NCBI RefSeq assembly: GCF_015521605.1 | Contig: NZ_WANV01000036.1 | Span: 1 to 64,000, forward strand | Direction of reading: 5' to 3' | Length of the DNA: 64,000 bases | Source: Thermococcus sp. | Lineage (GTDB): Archaea; Methanobacteriota_B; Thermococci; Thermococcales; Thermococcaceae | In this document: positions 44,208-53,079 of the stretch, in pieces | Position numbering within the stretch: position 1 is the stretch's first letter | How the letters are laid out: the number at the start of each line of letters is the position of its first letter | Program-made: the position numbers and the translations under genes | Notes under the pieces: generated by a model | The model's input: only the letters and a program-made list of their open reading frames with translations | Databases searched by the model: none | What the model was told of the DNA's origin: nothing

Positions 44208-45050
44208 ATGGCTGACGCAACCACCGGATTCTTCGGCTCGCTGCTGTGGTGGCTGTTCTTCATGTACCTGCTCCTCTGGCCCCAGATGCAGTACCGGAGC
44301 CTGCAGCTGGCCAGGGCCAAGATACTGAAGAGGCTCTCGGAAAAGCGGGGCTCAACCGTGATAACGATGATCCACAGGCAGGAAAGCGTCGGGCTCTTCG
44401 GCATACCGTTCTACAAGTTCATAAGCATCGAGGACAGCGAAGAGGTTCTTAGGGCCATCCGCGCGGCCCCCAAGGACAAGCCGATAGACCTCATAATACA
44501 CACCCCGGGCGGATTGGTCCTAGCCGCCACACAGATAGCGAAGGCACTTCACGACCACCCGGCAGAGACGAGGGTTATCGTCCCACACTACGCCATGAGC
44601 GGCGGAACGCTCATCGCCCTCGCCGCAGACAAGATAATAATGGACCCTCACGCGGTTCTGGGACCTGTTGACCCTCAGCTTGGCCAGTATCCCGGACCAA
44701 GCATCGTCAGGGCCGTCGAGAGGAAGGGCGTTGACAAGGTGGACGACCAGACACTCATTCTGGCAGACGTGGCAGAGAAGGCCATCAAGCAGGTACGGGA
44801 CTTCGTTTACAGCATATTGAAAGACAGATACGGGGAGGAGAAGGCCAGAGAGCTTGCCCAGGTACTCACCGAAGGCCGGTGGACCCACGACTACCCGATA
44901 ACCTACGAACACGCCAAGGAGCTCGGCCTCCACGTCGAGACCAGTGTCCCGGAGGAAGTCTATGCCCTTATGGAACTCTACAGGCAGCCAACAAAGCAGA
45001 GGGGCACAGTGGAGTTCATGCCATACACCCAGAAGGGAGAGAGTTCCTGA
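44208..45050 (+). CDS. Membrane-anchored ClpP-fold serine protease (SDH/DUF114 family)
   Basis: A 280-residue protein with one N-terminal membrane helix (about 10-26, SLLWWLFFMYLLLWPQ) and a ClpP/crotonase-fold domain. The likely nucleophile is Ser in YAMSGGTLIALAAD, the oxyanion region is HTPGGLVLAATQIA, and a conserved PVDPQLGQYP loop follows. The family is known as SDH or DUF114 in archaea and bacteria; membrane-protein quality control is the usual guess. ATG 44208 is preceded by TTTGGTGATGAC. It stands alone, with a compact 48-base gap to arcC. Confidence 0.85.
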   Translation: MADATTGFFGSLLWWLFFMYLLLWPQMQYRSLQLARAKILKRLSEKRGSTVITMIHRQESVGLFGIPFYKFISIEDSEEVLRAIRAAPKDKPIDLIIHTPGGLVLAATQIAKALHDHPAETRVIVPHYAMSGGTLIALAADKIIMDPHAVLGPVDPQLGQYPGPSIVRAVERKGVDKVDDQTLILADVAEKAIKQVRDFVYSILKDRYGEEKARELAQVLTEGRWTHDYPITYEHAKELGLHVETSVPEEVYALMELYRQPTKQRGTVEFMPYTQKGESS

Positions 45051-45195
45051 AGGGTCAATCTTTCCCCTACTTCCACTTCTTTTGAAGGGCACACAAAATT
45101 TCAGCCAAAAAGTTTTTATTTACTCTCACCGTTTTCAGTCCAGATGTTTGGAGTAAGCTCACGGGCTGTTCTAAAAAGAGGGAAGGGGAAGAGAG

Positions 45196-46098
45196 ATGCA
45201 AGTGAAAGTGGATCCAGAGGAAATTAAGAGGATCAAGAGGGAGATTGAGGCCCTTGAAAAGGAGAGAAATGAGATAAGGGCCAAACTGGAGGAGCTTGAG
45301 AAGGAGCTTCAAATCTGGGTTCAGAAGAGGGACGAAAAGAACAACGAGGTAAAACAGCTCCGCCAGAAGGGGCGCGAGTATAAAGCCAAGAGGGATGAAA
45401 TCAACCAGCAGATACAGGAGCTCAAGAAGAACCGCGAGGAGATAAACGCGAAGCTCGACCTCCTCTACCAGGAGATACTCGAGTACAGGACGAAGAGGGA
45501 CGAGTACAACCAGCTCCGCAGGCTCAAGATGCCACCCGAGAAGATACAGGAGCGCATAGAGAAGCTGGAGTGGGAGCTCCAGACCAACCCGAACATAACC
45601 CCTGAGAGGGAGAAGCAGATAGTCGACCAGATACAGGTTCTGGCGACCGAGCTTGAGATAATCCAGCAGGCCCAGAGGTTCCACAACAAGCTCCAGGAGA
45701 CCCGGAAGAAGGTTGACCAGCTCAAGAAGGCCAGGAGGGCCATAAGCATGGAGATACAGAAGCTCGCAAACCAGAGCCAGCAGTTCCACGAGCAGATGAT
45801 AAAGGCCTTCAACCAGGCCGACGAGGTCAAGAAGGAGGCCGACGAGTACCACGCCAAGGTCGTCGAGCTGCGCGAGAAGATGAGGGAGGTCAGAAGGGAG
45901 CTCCGCGAGATCGAGAAGAAGATAAGGGAGTACGACGAGAGGCACAAGGAGCTCATAGCCTACAGGCTCGTCGCCAGGATGCGCTCCAAGAAGGACGCCA
46001 GCTTCGAAAAGGCGGTTGAAGCCCTTGAGAAGTTCAAGCGCGGCGAGAAGCTCACCCTTGACGAGCTGCTGCTCCTCCAGAGGTACAACCTCGTCTGA
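45196..46098 (+). CDS. Archaeal coiled-coil protein (COG1340 type)
   Basis: A 300-residue, highly charged protein that is coiled coil from about residue 5 to 265, interrupted near 125-145 by NPNITPEREKQ, followed by a short helical C-terminal domain (FEKAVEALEKFKRGEKLTLDELLLLQRY). No enzymatic motif is present. The predicted TATA (AGTTTTTATTTAC, 45111-45123) implies a leader of about 55 bases, long for this genome. The arcS gene starts nine bases after its stop, so the two are co-transcribed. Confidence 0.85.
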   Translation: MQVKVDPEEIKRIKREIEALEKERNEIRAKLEELEKELQIWVQKRDEKNNEVKQLRQKGREYKAKRDEINQQIQELKKNREEINAKLDLLYQEILEYRTKRDEYNQLRRLKMPPEKIQERIEKLEWELQTNPNITPEREKQIVDQIQVLATELEIIQQAQRFHNKLQETRKKVDQLKKARRAISMEIQKLANQSQQFHEQMIKAFNQADEVKKEADEYHAKVVELREKMREVRRELREIEKKIREYDERHKELIAYRLVARMRSKKDASFEKAVEALEKFKRGEKLTLDELLLLQRYNLV

Positions 46099-46107
46099 GG
46101 CCTGGCT

Positions 46108-47814
46108 ATGGAGGTGCTCAGACACGAGGGGCCCGGAAGGCTGGGTCTCGTAAGGATTGGAGAGCATACATTCCGGACACCAGCCCTAGTGGGGGTAGAC
46201 TTCACACTATCCCCCTTCAACTCCTTCTTCCATCCCTCCGAACCCGGGAATTACGACTTCAATCTGGCCCCATCCATACCTCTCGGCTTCTACACGCCGG
46301 ATGACGTTATAGAGAAGGCCCTTGGGAGGCTCTGGAGCGTAAACTACGGGGGATTTAACGCCTTCTACCTGCCCGCTTTGAGGAGGACGGAATATCTGGA
46401 GGAGTTCTTCAAGATAATCGAGCGGTACAACTTTGACGCCGTCTATCTCGGCAACTCGAAGATTTTAATCAAGGAGTACCGCTACTTCGTGAGAATCCTG
46501 CGCGAACTCCGCGAGAGGTTCCCCAACGTTATGATCATAGCCGACCTTGAGCCCTTCTTCTACCCCCTAGCGGTATACCTCGGCGTCGATGCCTTCGACA
46601 CCCGCTCGCTTAAGCTCTACGACTTCGAGGGGAAGGGCTTCACCCAGTACAGCCCCTTCATCTGGAGCGATGAGCCCAACTCCCTCAACTTCGCCAGACG
46701 AACCATCCTGGAGGTCAGAAAGGCCCTTGAGAGAGGGAAGCTCCGCTACCTGGTGGAGAACTACTTCCCGACCCAGTACAACGCTGGAATCCTCCGTATA
46801 GCCGACCTGGAGCACGGGGATTACCTTGAAAAGTACACTCCGATACAGAAGGATACTGTCTACTTCATAAGCGACGCCTCGATAAGGAGGCCAGAGGTGA
46901 AGCGCTGGCACTCGCGCGTCGCCGAGCGCTTTACCCCGCCGGAGAACACCGAGCTGGTCTTACTCTTCCCCTGCTCTGCCAAAAAGCCCTACTCCTTCTC
47001 CCGCTCACACACCCTCTACAGGAAAGCTGTGAAAGAGGCCCTCGGCTCCGGCGTTTCCAAAGTCCACGAGCTGATATTAACTTCTCCCTTCGGCGTCGTT
47101 CCAAGGGAGTGGGAGTGGCTGGCCAAGTACGACATAGTCGTCACCGGCCACTGGGGCGAGGAGGAGATAAAACCGGCCGCCAAGTTACTTGCCAAGACCC
47201 TCGAAAAGTATCCGAAGGACGTCCCCATCATAGCCCACCTCGATGAGGCCTACGTCGAGATAGCCAAGCTCGCCTCCGAGATGACAGGAAGGGAGGTAAT
47301 CTTCACCGAGGTAAAGAACGGCACGACGAGCAGGGAGAGCCTCGAATCTCTCAAGGAGACTCTGAGGGAGTTCGAGCTTGAGGGGACAAAGGAGGACAGG
47401 ACCTACCGCTACTTCGAGGGCATAAGGAAAGTCTTCGACTTCTACTTCGGCGCCGGTGCCGGAGAGGCCGTCCTCCCGGAGAACGGGAAGGTCAAGGGCT
47501 CGAAGATGCTCCGCCTCTTTGTGGACAACCAGCAGACGGGAACGTTCAAGGACGGCGTCATAAGCGTCACGCCCTTCGGCATGCAGAGGATATACGACGC
47601 CGTCGGAGGCTACTGGGTAAAGGTGGACTTCGAGCTCCGCGGCGACGTCTTTGCTGTGGGCGTTGACGAGGCAGATCCTGTGATAAGGCCCGACGACATC
47701 GTCGGCGTCGTCAGGGACGGTAGAGTGGTGGGTGTAGGAAAGGCCGTTCTGAGCGGCGAAGAGATGGTGAGGGCAAAGAAGGGCGTGGCCGTCAAGGTGA
47801 GGAAGAGGGCGTAA
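46108..47814 (+). CDS. arcS: Archaeosine synthase ArcS (TGT-like with PUA domain)
   Basis: Second enzyme in archaeosine (G+) formation at tRNA position 15, acting on preQ0 base. The 568-residue protein keeps the TGT-like barrel (about 1-260) without the normal TGT catalytic pair, then the ArcS core with the conserved PCSAKKPYSFSRSH motif, and ends with a PUA domain (about 490-568) that binds tRNA. In Thermococcus, ArcS works with the radical SAM protein RaSEA to attach lysine and then cleave it; no RaSEA gene is in this window. It is in an operon with the coiled-coil protein. Confidence 0.93.
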   Translation: MEVLRHEGPGRLGLVRIGEHTFRTPALVGVDFTLSPFNSFFHPSEPGNYDFNLAPSIPLGFYTPDDVIEKALGRLWSVNYGGFNAFYLPALRRTEYLEEFFKIIERYNFDAVYLGNSKILIKEYRYFVRILRELRERFPNVMIIADLEPFFYPLAVYLGVDAFDTRSLKLYDFEGKGFTQYSPFIWSDEPNSLNFARRTILEVRKALERGKLRYLVENYFPTQYNAGILRIADLEHGDYLEKYTPIQKDTVYFISDASIRRPEVKRWHSRVAERFTPPENTELVLLFPCSAKKPYSFSRSHTLYRKAVKEALGSGVSKVHELILTSPFGVVPREWEWLAKYDIVVTGHWGEEEIKPAAKLLAKTLEKYPKDVPIIAHLDEAYVEIAKLASEMTGREVIFTEVKNGTTSRESLESLKETLREFELEGTKEDRTYRYFEGIRKVFDFYFGAGAGEAVLPENGKVKGSKMLRLFVDNQQTGTFKDGVISVTPFGMQRIYDAVGGYWVKVDFELRGDVFAVGVDEADPVIRPDDIVGVVRDGRVVGVGKAVLSGEEMVRAKKGVAVKVRKRA

Positions 47815-47845
47815 GGCCTAAAAACCTCTCTTCCATTCTCCTTCC

Positions 47846-48142
47846 ATGCCGAAGCACTTCAAGAAAGGCGTCAAGAGGGAGCACCACTTCCTCAAGGGAC
47901 TTGAGAGGCCGCTCGAAGAGATAGCCCAGATCCCAGGGGTTAAGAAAGTCATCCCCGGCAGGATATACGCGAGCGATTCCAGGGGCTTCGAGATAAGGGT
48001 CTCCCGCGAGACGAAGACGGGTTTGAAGCTCATAGCCAAGAGCGACGGGAGCGTTCAGGAGGTTTTTCTGGTCGTCGATAAGGGCGACAGGGAGAGGGTT
48101 TGGGAAGAAATTGAGAAAATGGCAAGGGAATGGAGACGTTAG
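47846..48142 (+). CDS. DUF2103 family protein
   Basis: A 98-residue basic protein of the DUF2103 family, common in archaea. The start MPKHFKKGVKREHHFLKGLE is strongly basic and the middle VKKVIPGRIY/GFEIRVSRET pattern suggests a small alpha-beta nucleic-acid-binding fold, but no function is known. No clear ribosome site precedes the ATG (only CTCCTT), so the start is less certain. Its stop overlaps the stop of the opposing secreted protein by four bases. Confidence 0.78.
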   Translation: MPKHFKKGVKREHHFLKGLERPLEEIAQIPGVKKVIPGRIYASDSRGFEIRVSRETKTGLKLIAKSDGSVQEVFLVVDKGDRERVWEEIEKMAREWRR

Positions 48143-49233
48143 AGTGCGAACTCGAGCCCGTGGGATAGCCTTGTGAAAGCCGCTGCAACGGTGTCACTTA
48201 CCGCAAAGTCCTGCGAGGCTATGGAGTTCACGTTCAGTTCAACCGGCTTTTCTGCTGGGTTCTCACTGGTTGAGTATCTCATGACCGCGGATACCTCCTC
48301 CCGAGGCTTCCTCTCCACCATGAGGGCGAGTTTGACCTTCTCCATGTCCACGTGAACTGAGTAGTTCCCTCCTGGAGAGACCCTAACGACGCTCTCCACG
48401 AGGTAGTTGTCCTCTGCGACTCCAACGGTGTGAGTGTTGAGCCTGTGAATAACCGGAATCAGCATGTATCCATAGAAGCCGTAGGCAGTGGAATTGTAGA
48501 CGTCTTGTGGAATTGCGGGCACATAGAGACCTACCGGCGTGTAGAGAATATACCTGTTGTAGCCGCCGTTGATGTAAACCGTCAGGTCTTTTGGCTCAGA
48601 GCTTACCTCCAGCCTCGCCCAGGGGACTGTGTAGGTGGCATTTCTGACGAAAACTATTGTGTTCCTTTCGCCGGGGAATATATCGACATAGAACACACAA
48701 GCCGTTCCTTCATCGTCCCCGAGGTGCATAAAGGTTCCATTGAGGGTCAGGTAGATTTCGTCCTTCCCCCTAACGAGGAGGCTCATGGGATACGGTTTGG
48801 ATATGTTGATGTACGGAAAGTTGCCCCCGCACCCTCCCGGGAAGAAGAACGGGTCGAACGGCGGGTTGAGCTTCTCCCTGCTGTAGTTGGCGCTCTCGTT
48901 GAGTATGGCCCTAACAGATGTTATTCCCTCGCCGGTGACGGCCTCCCTGATGGTTCTGGGATCAATGCGGAGTATGGTAACGTTATCTGGGCTCACAAAG
49001 ACCTCGGCAACGACCTCAACGTCCCCCGTGACCTTCACGGTGTACCTGCCGTAGGGTAGTTCCAGAGCAGTGGGCCCAATATAGGAACCAACACCTGAGA
49101 CGGTTATTTGGGTTCCCTGGGGCACGTCGACGAAAAGGAAGCCGGTTCCGTTGTCAGGGGATGGAGTAGCAAAGGGCGCCAGCAGGCCCATAAAAATCAA
49201 GCCGAGGAGTATTCCGGCGATGGTTCGCCTCAT
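48139..49233 (-). CDS. Secreted PEGA-like beta-sandwich protein
   Basis: A 364-residue protein with an N-terminal signal (1-24, ending ATPS) and all-beta composition. The segment VDVPQGTQITVSG...LPYGRYTVKVTGDVEVVAEVFVSPDN resembles a PEGA domain, and a second similar unit (LEVSSEPKDLTVYINGGY...VGLY) follows near 220. It has at least six N-glycosylation sequons (NGT, NVT, NYS, NIS, NAT, NST). Such proteins sit at the archaeal cell surface. Specific function is unknown. The 129-base gap before its start is AT-rich with a TATA-like TTTATTAACC on the minus strand. Confidence 0.78.
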   Translation of the reverse strand: MRRTIAGILLGLIFMGLLAPFATPSPDNGTGFLFVDVPQGTQITVSGVGSYIGPTALELPYGRYTVKVTGDVEVVAEVFVSPDNVTILRIDPRTIREAVTGEGITSVRAILNESANYSREKLNPPFDPFFFPGGCGGNFPYINISKPYPMSLLVRGKDEIYLTLNGTFMHLGDDEGTACVFYVDIFPGERNTIVFVRNATYTVPWARLEVSSEPKDLTVYINGGYNRYILYTPVGLYVPAIPQDVYNSTAYGFYGYMLIPVIHRLNTHTVGVAEDNYLVESVVRVSPGGNYSVHVDMEKVKLALMVERKPREEVSAVMRYSTSENPAEKPVELNVNSIASQDFAVSDTVAAAFTRLSHGLEFAL

Positions 49234-49362
49234 GGCAGCGACCTCCAGTCACTCCTTTGGTTGGAGATTATCGATTTTAATTAGCAATGATGGTTAATAA
49301 ACTTTACTCGAAAGAGTCCACAATAGCACGAAGTAGAGTTTAATAAAAGAGCCTAGCGGGAG

Positions 49363-49998
49363 TTAAAGCTTCCCCCTCCCCTCGAAGAACGCCTCAAGCT
49401 CCTCGTCGCTTATTTCCTCATCGGCATCGGTGTAGCCGAGCTGCCTCTTCTGGAGCTCTATCAGTCCGGGCGTGAGCAGAAGCTTTCCGCCCAGCTTCGG
49501 CACCGCGTAGTGGAGCGTTATCTCGCTGAACTCGTCGAGCTTTATCGTGGGGTTCAGCTCGTACTCAATCTCCTCCAGCCGCTTCCCCTCCGCGATGAGC
49601 TTCGCCACTATCGCCGAGCCGTCTATGGAGAACTGCACGCTCCCGATATGTCTCGCTTTGGCGCCTTCGATCCTCTCGGTTATGAACTTCTTGGTCTTCC
49701 CCGTGAACTCGAAGTCGCCTAGGATTCCCCCGACGACGATTATGCTGTCCTCCTCAATGTCCTCCGGTTTCAGCTCCTCCTCCGCGAAGGGGTCGAGGAT
49801 TATGAGCTTCGACCTGTCGAAGGGGAACTCGGTTACGCTCTGGGTTAAAACACTCCCCAGCTTCGCGAGCTCTTCCCTTTCATGGGGTTCTACGTTGGTG
49901 AATATCAGCCGCTCTCCCCACCACTCGCTCGCGTGCCTGTACTCCAGGAGAACCCAGTCGCGCAGCTCTTCAAGGTGTTCTATCAGCAGGTACGGCAT
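49363..49998 (-). CDS. DUF431/Sfm1-like SPOUT methyltransferase
   Basis: A 211-residue SPOUT-fold protein similar to yeast Sfm1, a SPOUT enzyme that methylates ribosomal protein uS3. Family features: YLLIEHLEELRDWVLLEY at the start, IILDPFAEEELKPED, VVGGILGDFEFTGKTKKF (knot loop for AdoMet), and IGSVQFSIDGSAIVAKLI. The archaeal substrate is not established. ATG 49998 follows GGTGGTG; the long in-frame upstream extension overlaps the neighbouring methyltransferase gene and is rejected. It is divergent from that second methyltransferase. Confidence 0.83.
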   Translation of the reverse strand: MPYLLIEHLEELRDWVLLEYRHASEWWGERLIFTNVEPHEREELAKLGSVLTQSVTEFPFDRSKLIILDPFAEEELKPEDIEEDSIIVVGGILGDFEFTGKTKKFITERIEGAKARHIGSVQFSIDGSAIVAKLIAEGKRLEEIEYELNPTIKLDEFSEITLHYAVPKLGGKLLLTPGLIELQKRQLGYTDADEEISDEELEAFFEGRGKL

Positions 49999-50066
49999 AA
50001 GCACCACCACGCCAGCTTTTGAGGGGCACCTTAAAAGCCTGCCGACTTCCCGGTTCTGTCCAGCAA

Positions 50067-50078
50067 GGGTTTTAACCC
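50067..50078 (+). promoter_or_regulatory. Palindromic TATA (GGGTTTTAACCC)
   Basis: A perfect palindrome with the TATA core in its centre, 20-31 bases before the start codon at 50098. The spacing implies an almost leaderless transcript. Confidence 0.5.
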
Positions 50079-50097
50079 CGGTTGAGAATGCCTCTTC

Positions 50098-50700
50098 ATG
50101 AGCTTCAAGGAGAAGTACGCGAGGCTCGGCGAGAGGTACGAGCGGATAGACGGCCCCCTGGAGAGGTTCTTCGAGCCCCTCAGGAGGAAGGCCGCCCGGT
50201 TCGTCTCGGGGAAAGTTCTCGAAGTCGGTGTAGGGACCGGCTTCATGCTGCCCTATTACCCCTTGGACATCGAGCTGCACGCTATTGACGCCGTCCCCGA
50301 GATGCTGGAGGTGGCAAAGAAGAGAGCCGAGGAATTAGGTCTGAACGCCCGCTTCTACGTCATGGACGCCGAGAGGCTGGAATTTCCGGACGAGAGCTTT
50401 GACACTGTAGTTTCAGCCTTCGTCTTCTGCACAATCCCAAACCCGGAGAGAGCCATGGAGGAAATCAACCGCGTCCTGAGGCCCGGCGGAAGGGCTGTGT
50501 TCCTCGAACACACAAAAAGCGACTGCAGGCTCGTCAACTGGCTCCTCCTCAAGCCCCTTGACCTTCTCCTCGGGTGGCTGATAGAGGACAACACCCTGAG
50601 GGAGACTCACAGGCTCGTGGAGAAGTACTTCGATGTGGAGCACGAGGAGAGGCTCTATGCGGGCGTCGTGAGGCTTATCGTTGGGAGAAAGGAGGGATAA
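50098..50700 (+). CDS. Class I SAM-dependent methyltransferase
   Basis: A 200-residue Rossmann methyltransferase: motif I VLEVGVGTGFMLPYYP (about 40-55), the acidic AIDAVPEMLEVAKKRAEEL (motif II), DAERLEFPDESFDTVVSAFVF (motif IV) and LRPGGRAVFLEHT. It resembles the UbiE/phospholipid N-methyltransferase group, but the substrate is unknown. There is no clear ribosome site before ATG 50098, in line with the leaderless promoter. It is followed directly by the tRNA-Gly promoter. Confidence 0.88.
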   Translation: MSFKEKYARLGERYERIDGPLERFFEPLRRKAARFVSGKVLEVGVGTGFMLPYYPLDIELHAIDAVPEMLEVAKKRAEELGLNARFYVMDAERLEFPDESFDTVVSAFVFCTIPNPERAMEEINRVLRPGGRAVFLEHTKSDCRLVNWLLLKPLDLLLGWLIEDNTLRETHRLVEKYFDVEHEERLYAGVVRLIVGRKEG

Positions 50701-50744
50701 AACTTTTAAAGTTCGAAGGTTCCCTATATTACGGGCTGGGCTGA

Positions 50745-50822
50745 GCGGTGGTAGTCTAGCCTGGTCTAGGACACCGGCCTCCCAAGCCGGTAACCCGGGT
50801 TCAAATCCCGGCCACCGCACCA
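50745..50822 (+). tRNA. tRNA-Gly (anticodon CCC)
   Basis: Acceptor stem GCGGTGG/CCACCGC, anticodon stem CCGGC/GCCGG with loop CTCCCAA, giving anticodon CCC for glycine codon GGG. The T-arm GGGTTCAAATCCC is standard and CCA is encoded (50820-50822). TATA AACTTTTAAAG at 50701-50711 lies about 35 bases upstream. Confidence 0.95.
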
Positions 50823-50959
50823 TACTATTCTTGCGGACGTGACCTCTACATAGCTGACAAGGTTTTAGAACATCCTCAAATATAAAAATCCAGGATATGG
50901 CGCATACTGGACTTCGTTCTACCGTTCTTGCCAGGCTCCCGAAGTAAAAAGAGAAAAGC

Positions 50960-51385
50960 TCACTTCAGCTTCTCAAGGATGATGGCGGGGCAGACTTTGG
51001 TGACACCCTCTATTTTGCCTATCTTGTTGGAGATTATGTCGGAGAGATCCTCCCCGTCCTTGGCCCACACCTCGGCCATTATCATGTGGTCGCCGCTGGT
51101 GAGATAGACGCTCCTGACGAACTCAAACTCCCTGAGCTTGCTGGCAACGTCGAATATCTTCTCGGGGAGGGTGTCAACCCCGGTCAGGCTGACGAGGTTG
51201 TAGCCGAGCTTTGAGGGGTCAACGACAACGGTGTACTGCTTGATAACCCCGGCCTCCTCAAGGGCCTTGACCCTCTTCCTGACGGCCGTCTCGCTGATGC
51301 CCAGAACCTTTGCTATCTCCGTGAAAGGAGTGCGGGCATCCTTGGTGAGCATCTCGATTATGATCCTATCCCTTTCATCAAGCAT
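50960..51385 (-). CDS. lrpA: Lrp/AsnC family transcriptional regulator LrpA
   Basis: A 141-residue Lrp-type regulator: N-terminal HTH (about 17-45, [24 protein letters not shown]) and C-terminal RAM/ACT effector domain ending [13 protein letters not shown]. It closely fits Pyrococcus LrpA, which is known to repress its own gene by binding near the transcription start. The predicted TATA (AACTTAATATAC on the minus strand, about 51421-51432) and the start-site region are in the right place for that. The 137-base gap after tRNA-Gly holds no other gene that I can support. Confidence 0.93.
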   Translation of the reverse strand: MLDERDRIIIEMLTKDARTPFTEIAKVLGISETAVRKRVKALEEAGVIKQYTVVVDPSKLGYNLVSLTGVDTLPEKIFDVASKLREFEFVRSVYLTSGDHMIMAEVWAKDGEDLSDIISNKIGKIEGVTKVCPAIILEKLK

Positions 51386-51454
51386 TTTTCATCACCTCTG
51401 TTTAAGGTTATGCAGACTAAGTATATTAAGTTTTTGAACCTATTGGTTCTAAAG

Positions 51455-52708
51455 TTAAACCTTGAGTTTAAGTTTGACAACCGTCTCCACGTGAGGTGTG
51501 TGAGGGAACATGTCAAGCCCCACAGCGGCGTCCAGGGAGTAGGCTCCTACCAGCTCATCGAGATTCGCCCTGAGGGTCTTTGGGTTGCAGGAGACGTAAA
51601 CGATGCTTTGCGGTTTGTCTTTTAAGATTTTCCTTATTAGCCGGGGGTGCAGCCCCGCCCTCGGAGGATCCACGATTACCGTGTCGTATTTTGAAAGATT
51701 TTCGACATTCCTGTCCTCTCCGACGGTGAAAGTGGCCTCAACGCCGTTAAGCCGGGCGTTTTTATTGGCCATCTCCACGGCGAAGGGATTGGCCTCGATT
51801 CCCTCCACGCTAAAGCCCCGCTTGGCGAGGTATATTCCAAAAGTTCCGACACCGGAGTACAGGTCGAGCACCCTCTCACCCTCGACGAGCTCGGCCACCC
51901 GCCGGACTAGGTTGACCGCCTGATGGCTGTTAGTCTGGAAAAAGCTGTTTGGATGTATCAGGTAGGTAACGTCGTCGAGCTTCTCCCTTATAAACTCTGA
52001 GCCCCAGAACCTCTCAACGTCGCCGTAGGAGACGTCGCTCTTGGTTCTGTTAACGCTCCAGTAGACAGAGGTGGCGTAGTCGAAGTACCCAGGGAACTCC
52101 CCGGGAAGGCCCCCCTCAGAGGTAACGAGGTTCACCATGAGCTCTCCCGTAAACTTGCCCTCTCGGATAACTATGTACCTCAAAAACCCTTCGTTCCTGC
52201 GGATCTCATACAGGCTCGGCTTAAAGTCCTCGATGAAGTCCCTCAGGGAGCGGAGAACCTTTCGGCTGGAGTCTCCAAAGACGGGACACCACTCGATGTC
52301 AACCGCGTCCCACCACGTACCGCGCCGTCTGAATCCAACGCCTTTTGTAGAGATGACAACATCAATGCGGTTTCGATGACCATATATCACGGGTGATGGA
52401 ACAACATCGACATCAAAACCCAAAATCCGGGATAACTTGTCGGATTTAAACCTGACCTGCTCCCCGTAGGGGATATGTTGGAGCAGGCAGCCACCGCAGA
52501 TACCGAAGTGGGGACACTTTGGCTCAGTCCTCATCGGAGAAGGCGTTATTACCTCAAAATCGGTCGCAACAAGGGTTCTCTTCCTCTTTCGCCATCTCCG
52601 TATTTCCACCTCGTCTCCGGGTGCGGTGAAGGGGACATGAACCTCCTTCTTTCCGAGTCTCACGACTCCCAGTCCCTCATTATCAAGCCTCTCAACAACT
52701 CCGCGCAT
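51455..52708 (-). CDS. RNA m5U methyltransferase (TrmA/RlmD class, Fe-S type)
   Basis: A 417-residue enzyme with an N-terminal TRAM domain (about 1-55), an iron-sulfur motif CPHFGICGGCLLQH (about 63-76), a central domain, and a C-terminal Rossmann methyltransferase domain (VLDLYSGVGTFGIYLA, about 270-285). The nucleophile is the Cys of VSCNPKTLRANL and the general base sits near the C-terminus. Thermococcales have two such paralogues, one for tRNA U54 and one for 23S rRNA; which this is cannot be told here. Start ATG 52708 is preceded by TATA AGATTTATAAAGC at about 52732-52744. Confidence 0.88.
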   Translation of the reverse strand: MRGVVERLDNEGLGVVRLGKKEVHVPFTAPGDEVEIRRWRKRKRTLVATDFEVITPSPMRTEPKCPHFGICGGCLLQHIPYGEQVRFKSDKLSRILGFDVDVVPSPVIYGHRNRIDVVISTKGVGFRRRGTWWDAVDIEWCPVFGDSSRKVLRSLRDFIEDFKPSLYEIRRNEGFLRYIVIREGKFTGELMVNLVTSEGGLPGEFPGYFDYATSVYWSVNRTKSDVSYGDVERFWGSEFIREKLDDVTYLIHPNSFFQTNSHQAVNLVRRVAELVEGERVLDLYSGVGTFGIYLAKRGFSVEGIEANPFAVEMANKNARLNGVEATFTVGEDRNVENLSKYDTVIVDPPRAGLHPRLIRKILKDKPQSIVYVSCNPKTLRANLDELVGAYSLDAAVGLDMFPHTPHVETVVKLKLKV

Positions 52709-52816
52709 GATTCTCTCTTCAGCGGTTGCTTTATAAATCTGCTCTTGTAAATGTGCCAATCCTGTCCACAGAAGGTTTATTTAGGTGGTCGTGGTAATTA
52801 TATACCGGTGCCCCCG

Positions 52817-53032
52817 ATGTTCGGCAGGCGTAAGGATGTTGTTTATAAGGTCCTTGCCACCAAAAAAAGGGCCGTGGCGCTCCAGGCCCTGAGTGCCGAG
52901 CTTGAAACCCCAATGTCCGCGGTTCTCAAAACCGTTAAACAGCTTGAATCCGACGGTCTGGTGGAGGTCTTCTATGGCCGGGAGAAGGCTTCAATAATGG
53001 TCAGGGCAAAGACCATAGAGGACTTCATCTAA
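52817..53032 (+). CDS. Small winged-helix protein
   Basis: A 71-residue protein consisting of one wHTH domain: MFGRRKDVVYKVLATKKRAV, then ALSAELETPMSAVLKTVKQLESDGLVEVFYGREKA with a typical recognition helix and wing. GGTG at 52808-52811 precedes ATG 52817, while TATA-like AGGTTTATTTAGG is at 52781-52793. It is 47 bases before the MinD-like ATPase on the same strand, and may regulate it or be co-expressed. No target is known. Confidence 0.78.
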   Translation: MFGRRKDVVYKVLATKKRAVALQALSAELETPMSAVLKTVKQLESDGLVEVFYGREKASIMVRAKTIEDFI

Positions 53033-53079
53033 TCCCCTCCAGCCATTTTTTAAATAATGCATTGACGGAGGCATAGACA

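Noticed and set aside
45067-46167. A 366-codon minus-strand Leu-rich frame opposite the coiled-coil gene
   Set aside because: Leu/Val richness comes from the complement of Lys/Glu codons (AAG/GAG) of the coiled coil; there is no start signal.
49999-50280. N-terminal extension of the DUF431 protein to 50280
   Set aside because: It overlaps the opposing methyltransferase gene and the family starts with the residues at 49998.
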